DNA from: Sycobia sp. Sy_11
Lineage: Eukaryota; Arthropoda; Insecta; Hymenoptera; Epichrysomallidae
Assembly (NCBI GenBank): GCA_018907035.1
Contig: JACCIC010000344.1
Location: forward strand, 62,001-126,000
Direction of reading: 5' to 3'
Length of the DNA: 64,000 nt
Positions 55,329 to 64,000 of this stretch are shown here, piece after piece; the first letter of the stretch is position 1, and each line of letters opens with the position of its first letter. Under the pieces are notes generated by a model. That model was not told where the DNA came from. It saw nothing but the letters and a program-made list of their open reading frames with translations, and did not search any database. The position numbers were made by a program, and so were the translations under genes.

Positions 55329-55826
55329 TAGTATATATATATATAAATACATGTAGGAATTTATGAAATTTTTTTGTTTTAATTAAAAGCTGTATACATG
55401 CTATAAAGAAAAAAAGCCTTCTATTCAGAACAATTAGTGCACTGAAAAATACTATTCCTATACGTTTTTCAAACCGTATAATATACATTCAACATATATG
55501 TTTTTCAATATAGCACTATCTGCCTGTATTAAATAAATAGAGGTTTATGAATATAAGTAATCATAGTATTCTCCAACATTAGTATATAGAAAAAAAGAGC
55601 ACTTTCAATAAATATTTTCCACAAAAATTTCTAATGATACTTTTTGTCTGCTAAGTTGACAATTTCATGCAGTCCAGTGTCACTTTCTTAAGCCGCATTA
55701 TTTATCATGTATTACATGTATTATACGATAAGATCATACAAAAACGTTGAATTAGAAAAAATAACGTAATGAAAATGCGTAGGAATATAAAAGAAATATT
55801 TAACTGTGTAGGTAATTAATAATCAA

Positions 55827-55830
<4 letters not shown>

Positions 55831-55882
<52 letters not shown>
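55831..55882. repeat. (AT)n microsatellite
   Basis: About 50 bp of pure AT. The surrounding 55331-56086 is AT-rich with nothing else recognised. Confidence 0.9.
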
Positions 55883-55887
<5 letters not shown>

Positions 55888-56086
55888 ATATATACAAATG
55901 ACAATATAGTCATTGGGAAAACTATCCTAACATGGTATTTAACCATAACTTAAATTAAATATAATATGAATAATAAAGAAAAAACTACAGCATGAAACAC
56001 ATTCGATATAGTTACTCAAATTCATCTATTTGGATAGTATTACCGACTCGCTTTGATTGTTAGCCCTTCTAATGATGAACTACATA

Positions 56087-57312
56087 TTAGGTTGTCAAAT
56101 ATCGCCCTTCTGCTTTTTTGCTCTTTATTCAATGCTTTATAAAAAGTGTTACAGTGGTCGGATTTACTTCAAATATGCGCTGTTTTGTTTGATAATCTGT
56201 TTCCATCTAGACGGCAACTTCAGAATACTCCTCTCGTGACACACTTCCCCTTATTTCTGAAGAACTCGGACAGCTACTTTTCACAAGTCACTTTTGAGTC
56301 CAACTTTACACCACCAAGGGCGTTCGACATGGACAGGAACAGCTGGTAATCACTTGGCGCTATGTTCGGGCTATATGGTGGATGCGATAAAACCTCGCAT
56401 CCGAACTCTCGCAGCGGCTGACAAGTCATCAACGAAGTGTGCGGTCTGGCGTTGTCCTGGTGGAACACTACATCTTTCCTGTTGGCCAATTTTGGACGCT
56501 TCTGATCGATAGCCTGCTTTAAGCGATCCAGTTGTTCACAGTAGATGGTAGAATTAAGCGTCCGGCCATATGGACGATTCCTTTCCAATCCCACCAAACA
56601 CACAGCAAAACCTGCCTGGCCCGTCAATCCCGACTTGGCCACTGGTTGGGACGATCCACCGGCCTTTTTCGACGCCAGTCACCATCCGCTTCAAAAAGGG
56701 GTCGAGTTCGTTCCGTTTTAGTAGCGCATCGCAGGCGTTGATTCGGTCCAAAAGGTTTTTTTGCCTCAAATCATACGGTACCCAAACATCAAGCTTTTTT
56801 TGTATCCAGCCTTCTGCAGATGGTTTAAAATGGTTTGATGACTAACTCTCATCTCCTGGGCGATGTCACGAGATGGCACATGCCGGTCTAACTCGATGAA
56901 TTCCATGATTTGATCGGTATTCGTTGTCGCAGGTCCTCAGCCGGCCGGCTTATCCATGGTGTCATTTTCACCGGCTCTGAATCGTCGAAACCATTCCTCT
57001 GCAGTTCGAAGTGATAGCGGGCCATCTCCCAAAACACTATTAATCTCACGGAACGTTTCTCTAGTGGATTTGTCTTTGACGAAGGAAAACTTTACAATAG
57101 CGCGAATTTCGGCGTTATTGTAGTCCATGTTTACACGTCTATAACTTTTGAACGCAACATACAGACTAATCATGCATAGCGTCGGTTTGTACGTTATTCC
57201 AAGCTCTTTAAAATGATGTATAGTATTTCCAGATATGAGGTCTCTAGCGCTTTGTACATAGCCGCGAAATTCATAAGACAAAAAGGCGGATGGGAGATAT
57301 TTGACAACCTAA
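56087..57312 (-). mobile_element. Complete mariner with frameshifts
   Basis: 1226 bp bounded by TA (56085-56086 and 57313-57314). The inverted ends are ttaggttgtcaaatatc and its partner gatatttgacaacctaa. Minus-strand transposase: the start at 57127 (MDYNNAEIRAIVKFSFVKDK) gives the HTH domain to about 56937, then a shift. The DDE part at 56642-56274 carries VVFHQDNARPHTSL and HPPYSPNIAPSDYQLF. The TIRs and spacing are unlike those of the other mariners here, so it is another lineage. Confidence 0.85.
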
Positions 57313-57866
57313 TATTACGTATGTTACAATATATTATTAATATTTTACAATCATATCGTATATGCATATCACATCTTAATAAATAAATATTTTGAGCGTT
57401 CTTACCATTCTTTTAGCAAACTGATATAATATCTTTATAACATACTTAAATTGTGCTTTTGTCGACTGCTTAAATACAAATTCATAAATATTTTCAATGA
57501 AAATATTTATTAATTTATATCTTTATAACGACAGGCCGACTGTCCTGATTTATTGTCCCACAAAATCTAAAATATAAAACATAAAAATTTAGAAACAAAA
57601 TTAATTTTATTCACAAAGGAGAATCCGACTAGCCACATCACTAAAAATGGGGTTGCCATTTAGGACGTCTAAAATATCGAGCTGCTACAGAATTGCTGCC
57701 GTTACTAACATAATTCATTTTGATTATAAGATTTTACGTTTTATAGTTAAAATTCTATGGAATTTAAATTCTATTAAATAATTTAAATTTAATTCTATGG
57801 AAGAGAAATCTAGCTACAAGCAAACTTATATTATTATAGTAGTTGGCTTAAAAACTTTAAGATTGA

Positions 57867-57912
<46 letters not shown>

Positions 57913-58239
57913 CAGGATGGTGGTAATAAATAAAAATAATACAATTTACACAATATTTAATCTGTTGCAGATAATTAAATACAATATAATGCAGGAATAA
58001 TTACACTTGCATTCACACGTAACCACTTGCGAGGACTAAAAACATGGCCGCGCAAATTTCGTTCGAAACAGAGAATTTATTACACGCATTAAAATTAAAA
58101 TGCTTAAGATGGTGTTACATCGAATTTGGTGGATGTACTTTACATACATACACGGACTTAGATGTATAAACGCCACAAGAAATAATATCGAACATCATTA
58201 GAAATAATATATTAAATATATTATTTCTACAAATATAAA
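57313..58239. other. Spacer with possible PLE debris
   Basis: 57540-57690 weakly resembles the 51241-51340 PLE end. (TA)n at 57871-57909. No exon of piwi was identified here. Confidence 0.45.
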
Positions 58240-58620
58240 ATTAAAACTCGCGTATACACAGAATAAATGCCGAAAACCGGGCAAAGGTCGCGACGACTAC
58301 TGGAGAAGGTAGTCGTCGCAACTGCCGAAACTCGAACAAGTAGAAAGAGAACGCGATATCTAGTCTCTCTCTCTACCACTAAGTTAAGTACAGAGTATGC
58401 CGTAGAGGGGATACACTGCGCGCGGCAAGAGAGAGCGCGTTCAATGTATTAGACCGGCGGCCGCTATCCCCTTTAATACGTGCCGCACGCACACTACTGC
58501 ACGCTCTCACTAAACAGCCTGAGCCGCAACGAATGTAGCAAACGCGCGAATTCCAGTATATACAACGGGTGTCCGAAAACGAATGCACACGCTGTATTTA
58601 ATTAAATTAATTAATACAAA
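58240..58620 (+). repeat. Solo LTR-like repeat with strong hairpin
   Basis: Homologous along its length with 49435-49830. Near the left it has a perfect 11-bp stem (gcgacgactac / gtagtcgtcgc, 58290-58300 and 58309-58319) with an 8-nt loop. The right end is aacgggtgtccgaaaacgaa. No coding sequence is next to it, hence solo. Confidence 0.5.
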
Positions 58621-58849
58621 CGACTTAATGTACGCATGATATATAAATATATGTATATAAATGTTTAAACTTTTATACATGTATATTATTACTGTGCGCA
58701 GCACACCGACTGCAAATAATAACAAAATATAAAGCAATAATTATTATAATTATTATTGATTATTATTATTATTGTAATTATTATTATTGTTAATATAATT
58801 ATTATAATTCGGCGCCTCGTCCGAAATTAATTATCCGAATTATCCGATT

Positions 58850-59601
58850 ATTTTATTATAAAAGGGCCTGCGAAAGGCAAAATCGACAGTTCGCCCGGTG
58901 AACCAACTGCCCCGAAGTTGTTTCACACGAACTCCTCCCGGAGCTAGAATTTTTCCAGAGCTCGAATTAATCCTGACGGTTAATAATTTTACCTTTCCTA
59001 AGTAAACGTCATCCTGGTTGCGAGGCGCTCCTCAAAAGACCAGCAGTTTACTTATCCTTACATTTACTCATTTTTCCGAAGTTATTAGCTTGATCTCTGT
59101 TGCGAGGCGCTCCTCAAAAGACAGACGGCTAATAATTTTACCTATCCTTAAGTAAACGTGATCCTGGTTGCGAGGCGCTCCTCAAAAGACCAGCGGAGTA
59201 AAGTTTTCCTTATTTTTTATACCATTTAAAATCAACCTGTCTCGTTTCATTAGTTCCCCGCGTGGAAAATAACACCGGGTATTCGTGCGGTAATTAGCGC
59301 CGAATATTAGAGACATTGCGGAAAATAGTGCAAAATTAGTTTATATAAATATATAGATCTAGCTGTAAATTACCGTTATTAATTATTTTTGTTTATATTT
59401 ATTTGTTACAGAATCCTGTAGATAGAGGAACTGGCTTATTTTCACAAATAAATTAATATTTTTGTTATAAAAAAATTATACTGTGTTCTTGTAAAATTAT
59501 TTTCCTGAAACCGCCGTCCGATCCCGAAAAAATTCCTCCCCTCTCAAACTACCCTGGGAAGAAACCGCGTAGGCTATCCCGAGGGGGACAGGAACGTTAC
59601 A
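58850..59601 (-). repeat. LTR copy related to 1501-2100, minus strand
   Basis: On the minus strand it begins TGTAACGTTCCTGTCCCCCT at 59601. It then matches the 1501 LTR through gagaggggag, ggcggcggttt, accgcacgaatacccggtg and the hairpin array. The right boundary near 58850 is approximate; homology to the gypsy leader may continue. It abuts the LTR of the SAP-gag element at 59602, with no purine tract between them. Confidence 0.65.
59014..59193 (-). repeat. Three-copy structured hairpin repeat, minus strand
   Basis: Units at 59193-59164, 59125-59096 and 59043-59014 (minus order). All share the core CTTTTGAGGAGCGCCTCGCA. The outer stem is CTGGT/ACCAG in the first and third and TCTGT/ACAGA in the middle one, each perfectly complementary. 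That change on both sides at once is the main evidence for a selected RNA or DNA structure. Confidence 0.65.
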
Positions 59602-59892
59602 CTCTTACAACAAGTAACCTTCTCACTCGACGGCTAACAAAAATCTGCTCTCCCTTTTACAATAACTTAACTCTACAACTCGCTATTCCTTCAATCATAA
59701 CAGTACATTCGACACGTTTACACCTGCGGGGGTACTCCTTAGCATTCTTAAACGTCTTGACACTCTTACGGGGTTTCCCTATCATTAGGTAGGTATTCCC
59801 CTCCATTCTATAATTAAGTCTACAGCTCGGCCATTGTGACAATAGAGCCGTCCTCGGCTGTTGCCCGATTATTTTTATTTATACGTGTTACA
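59602..59892 (-). repeat. Probable 3' LTR of the SAP-gag element
   Basis: Starts TGTAACACGTATAAATAAAA on the minus strand about 70 bp after the integrase frame ends, and stops where the other LTR family begins (59601). A TATAAATA box is near the start. The right end is inferred. Confidence 0.45.
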
Positions 59893-59957
59893 ACTGATAG
59901 CAATGCAAAAATCTTACATTATGAATACATTATTGTTCATTTCGCAAATATAGTTAT

Positions 59958-60857
59958 TTACAATGTTCTTATTATCATTATTATTATCCTTAATTTTGGA
60001 ATAAGTTTCTTATTAACGCCTAGTGTCGTATTTGTATTCTTTATCATTACATAATCGCCTTTTTTGTATATTAGCGTATCTTTTCGTTTTTTATTATAAT
60101 AATTTTCATTTATTGATTGACATTGTTCCATGCTGTCTGCCGCCTTTCTTCGAATTGCTGGCAGATTCCTCTCATTTATTTCTTTTCCACTAAATAATAG
60201 GCGCATGCAGTCGCTAATATCTCCCAATTGGTCTATCCCAAATAGTAATCGACTTGGAGTTTCACTTGTTGCTCGGGATACCGTATTATTTAAAGAAAAT
60301 TCTACCTTCTCAAGGACTGCTTCCCACGTTTTTGGCGTACTGCATAGCTTTGCGATCATTGGCGTGATAATTCTATTATATCTTTCGATCTAACCGTTGA
60401 CGCGAGGCGTACCCACCGCGATCAGCACGTGTTCTATTTTTTCCTCTTTCAAAAATTCTTTAAAATTATTTGAAGTAAAAGCTGTTCCGCGATCACTTAT
60501 CAACCGCCTAGGTTTACTATAATTTCTAAAATAGTCCCTTAAATGATTTATCGATTCTTCGGATTTTGTTGTTTTACAAGCATACCATTTTAAAAATTTT
60601 GAGAATGCGTCAATAACCGCGAACAAATGCTGATATCCCTTAGATCTTTTTTCCAATGGTCCCAAGTGATCTATATGTATTGTACGAAAAGGTACATTTT
60701 CCTTTTCTATGCAATGCAAAAGATTCTCCTGTTTACACGAGAGTGGCGAAAATTCTATACAACGGAGACAATTCGCTATATATTCTTTAATTTTGTTTTG
60801 AATTCGGAAACCAATACAATTTATTAATATTTCTTTCAACTTTATCGATATCAACAT
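59958..60857 (-). pseudogene. Integrase with one nonsense codon
   Basis: Two open parts, 60857-60390 and 60389-59958, are in the same frame and separated by a TAG at 60390-60392. Zinc-binding: CLRCIEFSPLSC. Core Asp in IHIDHLGPLE, second Asp in LISDRGTAFTS, Glu just after the stop (IERYN). The catalytic triad is intact. The stop replaces the residue before Ile-Glu, where relatives often have Gln. The C-terminal tail is basic (YYNKKRKDTLIYKKGDYV). Confidence 0.8.
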
Positions 60858-60924
60858 GTCCTAAATCGTCATGGCACGTACGCAGAACATTGTTCTCCAT
60901 TGAACCCGGCACGTAAAAAAATTG

Positions 60925-61430
60925 CTATTTCATTTTATCTTTCCGATATACAAGTCCGTCGTGTAACTCAAAATTTTTCATTTCCGTTTTCTTTAATTTC
61001 TCGCGTATTTTTACAATATCTGGATCTCTGTTTTGACAAATTGATAACGTTTGTTCAAATGTATTACCCTCGATGACTAAAACAATATGACACCGACTTA
61101 AAGCATCTACATGACTCATTCTTTTTCCAGAGCGATGTTGTATATCGTAATTGTATTCCTGTAAAAACATAGCCCACCGAGATATGCGTGGATTGATATT
61201 CTTTTTTCCTAATTTTAATTGAAAGCTTTCGCAGTCTGTAATTATTTTAAAATGTATACCACTTAGGTATATTTCGAAACGCTTGATTGCATATATTACG
61301 ACGAGACACTCCAGTTCGAAACTGTGGTATTTGGATATAGGTTTCCAAAATCCATCTGATTGTTTTTGCATTAATATCGCGCCAAATCCCGATGCACTCG
61401 CGTCACAATGTAATTCTGTTTCTGCGGTAG
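60925..61430 (-). pseudogene. RNase H domain
   Basis: The minus frame reads ELHCDASASGFGAILMQKQS, then KYHSFELECLVVIYAIKRFE, FKIITDCESFQL, RWAMFLQEYNYDIQHRSGK and HVDALSR. The catalytic D, E and D positions are present. Open from about 61371 in one frame; the true frame begins earlier. A linker with H2C2-like sequence follows towards integrase. Confidence 0.75.
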
Positions 61431-61559
61431 GTGAGAAATTGAAAGAAAAATGTAAAATTCAAATTTTGCATTTTTCTTTATTAGATCATAGTAAAGGTTT
61501 CGCGATAATTGAAAATACGGCTATAAAGCGACGGAAATAGCTTGCTAACGATACGAATC

Positions 61560-62458
61560 TCAGTACTTCGCGCGTATTCCGTGATACTGGGTAATTGTTT
61601 ACCGCTGCAATATGATCGTCAGTTGGCCGTATTCCCTCTATGTTAACGCGTTATCCTAGGTAGTCCACTTCGTTTTGAAAAAAAAAACATTTATTTAGTT
61701 TGAACGTAAGTCGATGCTACCCGGCTAATTCAAAAATCTCTTTCAAAATTACTAAGTGTTCGTCTGAATTTTCTGTAGCTATTAAGAAGTCATAAAAAAA
61801 TCAATAGTTTCCCTCTTTGAGTGAATTCCGAATAGATTTTTTGAAGAAATTTTGCAAAAACTTTCGGAGCATTCAATAATCCGAACGGGCAAAACAGAAA
61901 TTCGTACTGTCCGAGTGGAGTTACAAAAGATGTAAGCGGAATAAATTCCTCGGCCATTTTATAGTATCCGTCATTTAGATCTAAAATAGTATAAAATTTT
62001 TTATTTTTCAAACGATCAATATTGTCATCAATAAGTTAACTAGGAAAATTATTTTTAACCGTTAACTTATTTAGTTCGCGATAATCTACAGATAGTCGCG
62101 TTTCACCACTTTTCTTCTTAATCATTACAATCGGGCTGGCATATGGCAATTCACTCGTACGGATAATTCCTCTTTCTAATAAATCATCTAAGATCGCTTG
62201 CAATTTTTCTTTATCTGAGAACGATAAGCGTCGTGGTCTAAAACGAACAATGTTATTTTCATTTTTTATTATTAATTTCATTTCAAAATTATTTATATGG
62301 TCACTCGATTCTTTAATCTTTAAATAGGAATTTGTATATAATTGCTTTACCTTATTCGCCGCTTCGATATCTACGTTTAAATTTATTTGCAATTGATCTC
62401 CTATAGAATTTTGATATGTATAATCAATATTCATTAATTCCAAAATCGCATTGTTCAC
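61560..62458 (-). pseudogene. Reverse transcriptase (broken)
   Basis: 62458-62036 has IIRTSELPYASPIVMIKKKS and ETRLSVDYRELNKLTVKNNF, then a stop. 62011-61790 continues FYTILDLNDGYYKMAEEFIP and YEFLFCPFGLLNAPKVFAKF. The catalytic YxDD lies at a T-rich slippage point near 61795, where the reading ends (LLIFL then stop) and resumes in another frame (IATENSDEHLVIL). RT activity is lost. Confidence 0.8.
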
Positions 62459-62557
62459 ATCATGACTTAAATTTTTGTCTCCTTTTTTTCTAATCCTTCT
62501 TCCCCTATAAACGTAATTAACGGGTGTTTCGCAAAATAAAGCCCCTAAATTGCCATA

Positions 62558-63520
62558 CTAGCCATCGTATTTTCCGGCATAAAATTCTAAATATATCGCA
62601 ATCCCTTCTATTTCAAATTCATTTCTAAAAATCGCTATTATTTCCATTGGCGATCCATTTATTCCGCTGAATCCTGGATCGCTTTTAGATAATGGAGATC
62701 TAGCTTCAAACGGTACAAATTTTTCTTTAATGAAGCTAATCGGAGATCCCGAATATAACGCCGCACTTAATGTGTACTTACAGCTTCCCTTGTTTTTCTT
62801 GATGACCGTATAACTCAACGAAAGAAGGTATGGCGGCTGAAGTACCGGCTGCACCACGTTTGTAGGATTCGGTTCTCTCCGAATATCTTGACTGCTTCGC
62901 TGATTGCACCGCAGCTGCGGGCACTCATGCCTTTTGTGAAAAGTAGAACCGTACTCAAAACAAGATCCATACTGTCTCTTCGGTTTCGGGCATTCCGAAA
63001 AATAATGGCCATCCTCTTGACAGTTGAAGTAGTGGATCGATTTTCTTTTATATTCCGTTGCATATGTGTTTCCTTGGAGGCTTCTTTTTTCTCTATCCAC
63101 CAATCTCGCCGGTTGCAAGGTGATCTTTTCAAAAGCTCTTAAAAGATCCGTTTTTTCGATGAAGTTCATCATACGAGCCTGATGACGTAGTTGCGTATCT
63201 GTTACGCCGTCGATCAAATATTCGATCAACTCGTCGTTTGGTATAGGTACCTGGTTCGCCAATACTATCTTATTATGAAAATACTCGCTGAATTTTTCAC
63301 CACACTTCCAAACTCGTTCTTCAAATTCTCTCTTCAGGGCCAATTTACTTGGTCGGTGATCATACATATCTTTCATTTCCTCTAATAGAGTTGTATGGGG
63401 CATTGTAATATGTTCAACTTTCGAATAAAACCAATCGGCCGTTGCCCCCTTTAATTTTGAACTGATTAGAATTTTAGTTTTTCTCTCGTCGAGCTCATAT
63501 GTGGCCGTAAGTAATTGCAC
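62558..63520 (-). pseudogene. Gag capsid, zinc knuckles and protease
   Basis: A 320-codon minus frame. Residues ~1-130 are capsid (GATADWFYSKVEHITMPHTT, EFEERVWKCGEKFSEYFHNK). Residues ~165-205 have two CCHC knuckles with substitutions (YFNCQEDGHYFSEC, first Cys to Tyr; CFEYGSTFHKRHEC, second Cys to Tyr). Near residue 260 the protease site reads ALYSGSPISF, with Tyr in place of the catalytic Asp. The frame is long and open, but knuckles and protease are disabled by point changes. Confidence 0.75.
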
Positions 63521-63750
63521 TTGTTGATGCCATCTCCAGAAATTATTATTTCGGCCATCAAAATACTCAATAAATCACTGATTCCACGTATGCTATACTG
63601 ATTAGATGTCTCGCTTCCATCGCTTCTTGCCGTGGCTGGTTATTGCGAGCTAAGACTTCTTTCTCGTTGAAGTATTTCCACTTCTAATTATCTTATAATC
63701 AAATTATTTTCTTGCACTCGTTGTCGTTGCCGTTGTTCTAAATCTTGATG

Positions 63751-63933
63751 TCATTGCTGCTCGCTTATTTCCTCTTGCCGCTGACGTTCTACTTTCTCGG
63801 TTTCAATTTCGTTCCAAATATCGGGATTGAATGCTTCTAAACGCAAAATCAACTCATTCTTATTTCCCGCCATGGATAGATCTCTTTCCCTTAAAAAGTC
63901 TTTTAACTCCGCCACGGTGTAGTCGGTCGACAT
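63751..63933 (-). CDS. SAP-domain start of gag
   Basis: MSTDYTVAELKDFLRERDLS followed by MAGNKNELILRLEAFNPDI is a clear SAP fold (helix, Leu-x-x-x-Gly turn, helix) at residues 5-40. A Glu/Arg/Gln-rich helix follows until a stop at 63750. SAP motifs bind DNA/RNA and nuclear matrix; in gag they may aid nuclear entry or packaging, which is inferred. Between it and the capsid frame (63521-63750) the reading is shifted. Confidence 0.65.
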   Translation of the reverse strand: MSTDYTVAELKDFLRERDLSMAGNKNELILRLEAFNPDIWNEIETEKVERQRQEEISEQQ

Positions 63934-64000
63934 TTCTGTTAAACCTCTTATATATTAAAATATAAATAGTAGACTTCCTCTTGTCACAATAATATCATAA

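Larger units (their letters stand above)
59602..64000 (-). mobile_element. Ty3/gypsy element with SAP-domain gag
   Basis: Read on the minus strand from the window edge: SAP-containing gag start, capsid with knuckles, protease, RT, RNase H, integrase, then a likely 3' LTR starting TGTAACACGTAT at 59892. Each domain is recognisable with few lesions, so it is the youngest-looking gypsy element here. Its 5' LTR lies beyond 64000. Confidence 0.8.

Noticed and set aside
54134..59600. Search for 5' exons of piwi upstream of 54130
   Set aside because: I looked for short minus-strand exons with a phase-0 donor and Piwi N-terminal motifs and found none that could be supported.

Overview
This window looks like chromosomal DNA from an insect, most plausibly a hymenopteran and perhaps an ant. 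That is an inference from the AT-rich spacers, the spliced GT-AG introns, the piwi gene and the mix of transposons (mariner, Penelope-like, R1/jockey-like LINE, Ty3/gypsy, and an env-bearing gypsy element). There is no operon-like organisation and no RNA gene was recognised. Only one host gene is supported: the 3' two-thirds of a Piwi-clade Argonaute on the minus strand (34904-54130). Its six exons splice in phase into 684 uninterrupted codons with an intact DEDH slicer tetrad. Its 5' exons were not found and probably lie beyond 54133.

Layout. 1-6720: a diverged LTR fragment, then a decayed Ty3/gypsy element whose LTR begins at 1501. 6740-8100: the 5' part of an R1/jockey-like LINE. 8100-9882: a tandem duplication and a possible solo LTR between (TA)n tracts. 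9883-11340: AT-rich spacer. 11341-14242: a gag-like LTR element with no visible pol. 14294-17450: AT-rich spacer. 17455-19140: a Penelope-like element (PLE) with GIY-YIG endonuclease and a hammerhead-like motif. 19268-33024: a compound env-bearing gypsy/ERV-like locus with three LTR copies: 5'-truncated pol and env, LTR-A, primer site, long leader, accessory ORF and gag, partial LTR-B, a second env fragment, LTR-C. 33025-34903: spacer.

34904-54130: the piwi gene. Two introns of about 8 kb hold nearly all the local transposon load: several mariners (one almost intact), two PLE fragments, a decayed gypsy element and an inverted 60-bp minisatellite. 54134-58840: two more complete but inactivated mariners, PLE debris and a solo LTR-like repeat. 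58850-59601: a second copy of the LTR seen at 1501, in reverse. 59602-64000: a minus-strand Ty3/gypsy element with a SAP-domain gag.

The most unusual signals are RNA-structure-like. One is a three-copy hairpin in one LTR family, whose closing stem changes in a compensatory way between copies. The other is a hammerhead-like core at the ends of at least two PLE lineages, whose stem II also co-varies. The host gene is a piRNA-pathway effector, so the density of transposons inside its own introns is also notable.
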